Positions 61,171-64,000 of a stretch of 64,000 bases of DNA are shown piece after piece; position 1 is the first letter of the stretch; each line of letters begins with the position of its first letter. Origin of the DNA: Vanilla planifolia (lineage: Eukaryota; Streptophyta; Magnoliopsida; Asparagales; Orchidaceae); NCBI GenBank assembly GCA_023846275.1, contig JAIUJO010000089.1:139001-203000 (forward strand). Reading direction: 5' to 3'. The notes under the pieces are model-generated. The model made no database searches, was not told the DNA's origin, and worked only from the letters and a program-made list of their open reading frames with translations. Position numbers and translations under genes: made by a program.

Positions 61171-64000
61171 CAAAATTTAAATTTTGTCATTTAATATCAT
61201 CAATGTCGCTATGGAGCTCTAGTTTGCATATAGACTGAAATAGTGGAGGGCATACTCCATACTTCCATTCCTTGCCATTTTTCTTCTTTCAATATTATTC
61301 TTATTTATGGAATTAGAGCTAAATTAGATTCCAACTATAACATTCTTATCATTTGTACCTTCACTACAAATTTTTTTTCTTATCAAAGCATAATTTGTGT
61401 TATTCAAATGAACATGATGATCTGCAACCATTACTTGTTGCATTGTCTATTTTTGTTGCACTTTCTTCCTTTTTAGCAATTTTTCCAACACGCATTATGG
61501 CTCTCAATCATTGAATTTTTATTACATACATGATGTCAACACATTGCTATAAGCTTTCTTCAAATAATTCTTCCGTAATTGTACTTCAGCAACCACACCC
61601 ATGGCGTCGCTATCTTGTTTATGTGACACAACCTTATTATGCATGATATTGACCAAGTATCTCACAAGAAAGTAATAGTCGCAAGTGACTCATCTCTTTT
61701 ACCCCCAAACTAACGACTAACTTAGCGAAGTAATTACATCTAACTACTTCAAAATAAATTGAAATTAAACATGGGCTACAAAAAGTCAAATCCTCTTTCT
61801 AAATTATTTCTATCCTAGTTTAAAAGCAAGTTTTCAAACAATTTATAAATGAAATTTTATCATATTTTGATTTAATTCTTACGCCACTAGTGGCCTTCTT
61901 TATTTTACATTAGGTATATTTTGTGAAGATTAGATTTATAATAATGTATGTCAAATAAGATTACAAAATTTTTGTCTATTTTCTTTTTAACTTATGAAAA
62001 CTTATCTCTTGAAAGACACAATCCCATCCAATCAATGTATTAAAAATGAGCATCTATAATTATGTCTAAGTTACATGCATTTCTATTATACTCAAACCAT
62101 AAAATGATTCATGTTACACATTTATTGTATATATTACTTAATCCACTATCCAAATCCATTTGACTATTATGTGCAGTCTCTTACTACGTTTAACATTAAA
62201 AGTTTTTTGGGAAGCTACAACTTTTATTAATGTGAATATTACTATTTAATAAGAATTGTCTTGGTTACTTAAATCTAAAAATATTAATGCTATTACACTT
62301 CTTATAATCATTTCATTGTACATTGATAATTCTATTGAAGTTTAAGACACTTAAACATATTGCATTACTATCAACTTAAAATATTTCTTGCATAATATTT
62401 GGTGTGAAGGATTTATATGGCTACAATTATATTCTACTTGGATGAATTTTGATAAAGTAATTTCTATGACATAAAATATCAATCTTATTATTCAATACCT
62501 CATGTTCAAATTTCATCAATGATAAGCACAAAAGCGAAGTTTTGACTTTCTTTCACACAAATATAAGTTTGAAGAACTTTCAAACATTTATCCACTTATG
62601 TCAATTCTAAGTAAAACTTATCAATATCTCAATAATGACTTCGTATGTTTACTCATTATAGTAATTAATGTTTTGTTCACTACGTTTTTGGAACATTTTT
62701 ACTTTAGTTTATTTATCTTAAGCTTATTCTAAATAAGGCATCAAATGAAATAACAAGTCGAATGTCTTATTTCCAAAAAACATTTGTCCCTAATTTAAAA
62801 TATAAAACTAAGCACAAAAGTCTATTTTCCTATGCATATGAATTGTTTTGGATAAAATGGTTAGTCAAACTATTAAAATAAATATTAAACTCAATGAATA
62901 CATTAATAGTATAAATATATAAAGTATGTAACTTCTTAGTTTATTTAATTGATATAAGAAAAGTTATATTATAAAGTTTAATAATGACAATATAGCAATT
63001 TTTCTTAGATGATTACAGTTGTGCAATTTATTTTTTTAATGATGGTTTAAGTACAAGGAATGTTTTTGATACATGGAGTTTAAAATTTTGATATGTAGAG
63101 TGGCCTTGCTTCCTTTTCTTTTACTCTTTGTCCACTTTTCGTTATCGTTGTGGCAAGATCTAAATCTATTTGATGGATTCCCATCCTATCTCTTTCGTCC
63201 ATCCTTTTTGTTCTATTTTTATTTGTAATAAAATATTTTTCATACTTTTATATATTATATATTTTTTAACTAATATAATTTTACATTATTATTATTACTA
63301 ACCTATATGTTTTGTTTTTTTTATTTTTTTTTGTTTGTATCTTTTAAATTTTTATTTTTCTTAAGATATGTGTAATGTTTTATGACAAATTATACACTAT
63401 ATTTTGATTACTTTTAGATATTTTGCAACGTCTGCTACTTTAATTTTTTGACTCCAAAAAAATATTTGTTCCACTTTTTTTGGAAAAAAAAGTTTTCCTA
63501 GAATTATGTGATTTTTTATCATTTTTTATAATTTCTATTAGTTTAGACATTTTGTTATAATAATATTTTTTTCTTTGCTTGAAAAATCCCATTATATTTG
63601 GACAATCACATGCTTGCCTATCTTGCAAAATAAATAGCAAATAAAATGTAAATAGATCAAGCGCTAGAAACATTTTATTATCTTAACGATATTTTACTAA
63701 TTTTATTTCAGATATATTTTCATTTTTTTACCTATTTATTAACTTTGAAATAAAAATTTAATTAATTATTAATAAATTATAAAAGAAGCTTAGGATATTT
63801 TAAATATTAAATCTCATTTTATAATAAAAAATAAATATTAATTCAAATTCAATAAAAAATAAAAAATTTTCAAAAAAAATATGATTGAAGAATTTTTAAT
63901 TTATTAGAATTAATTCCTAATAAATAACAAAATAAATTTTATTTATAATAACTTCAAGGAAAATATTCGAGCGAGATCAAAGTTGTACATAATGTATTTT
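61170..64000. other. AT-rich region without recognised genes
   Basis: The minus strand at 61540-61660 reads a short protein-like stretch (VNIMHNKVVSHKQDSDAMGV and on) that I cannot assign; it may be transposon debris. Nothing else stands out up to the end. Confidence 0.4.

Overview
The window reads as nuclear DNA of a flowering plant. It is AT-rich, contains intron-bearing remnants of plant genes (a D-type cyclin, an SDA1 homologue and a DUF4220/DUF594 protein), carries several Ty1/copia fossils, and holds blocks of higher GC that look like mitochondrial DNA moved into the nucleus. DUF4220/DUF594 genes are most numerous in monocots, so a monocot is a weak guess. I see no intact protein-coding gene, no intact RNA gene, no bacterial operon and no CRISPR array.

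Layout, left to right. 1-5030: mitochondrial-like DNA. 5448-9700: LTR and minus-strand pol remnants of SIRE-like copia elements; 5448-8159 recurs at 33720-36500. 9700-13590: AT-rich DNA with nothing recognised. 13590-20520: a second mitochondrial-like block, containing a 3'-half tRNA-Ile(GAU)-like remnant. 20521-29367: a plus-strand copia element, into which a minus-strand element of the same family (20927-26003) has inserted. 29368-30400: mitochondrial-like DNA resumes, so the nested pair lies inside one such block. 32040-33672: cyclin-D pseudogene with its exon-intron structure still readable. 33720-36500: second copy of the 2.7 kb composite repeat. 36501-37800: LTR and gag of a SIRE-like copia on the minus strand. 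38206-38422: a plant snRNA-type promoter signature followed by a short structured GC-rich stretch ending in a T run. 39090-40360: an inverted partner of 59970-61170. 42085-42885: DUF4220/DUF594 pseudogene. 45203-55352: decayed SDA1 gene on the minus strand, seven exons recognised. 57225-61170: plus-strand SIRE-like LTR and gag. 61170-64000: AT-rich DNA with no recognised gene.

The history can be partly ordered. Mitochondrial-like DNA was present first, a copia element landed in it, and a relative then landed inside that element in the opposite orientation. The 2.7 kb composite with opposed retroelement parts was duplicated as a unit, because both copies share the same internal junction. The three host-derived loci all show inactivating changes (stops, frameshifts, lost exons or degraded splice sites), so this looks like a gene-poor region where duplicated gene fragments decay. 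All homology statements come from reading translated motifs by eye; no database search was run.
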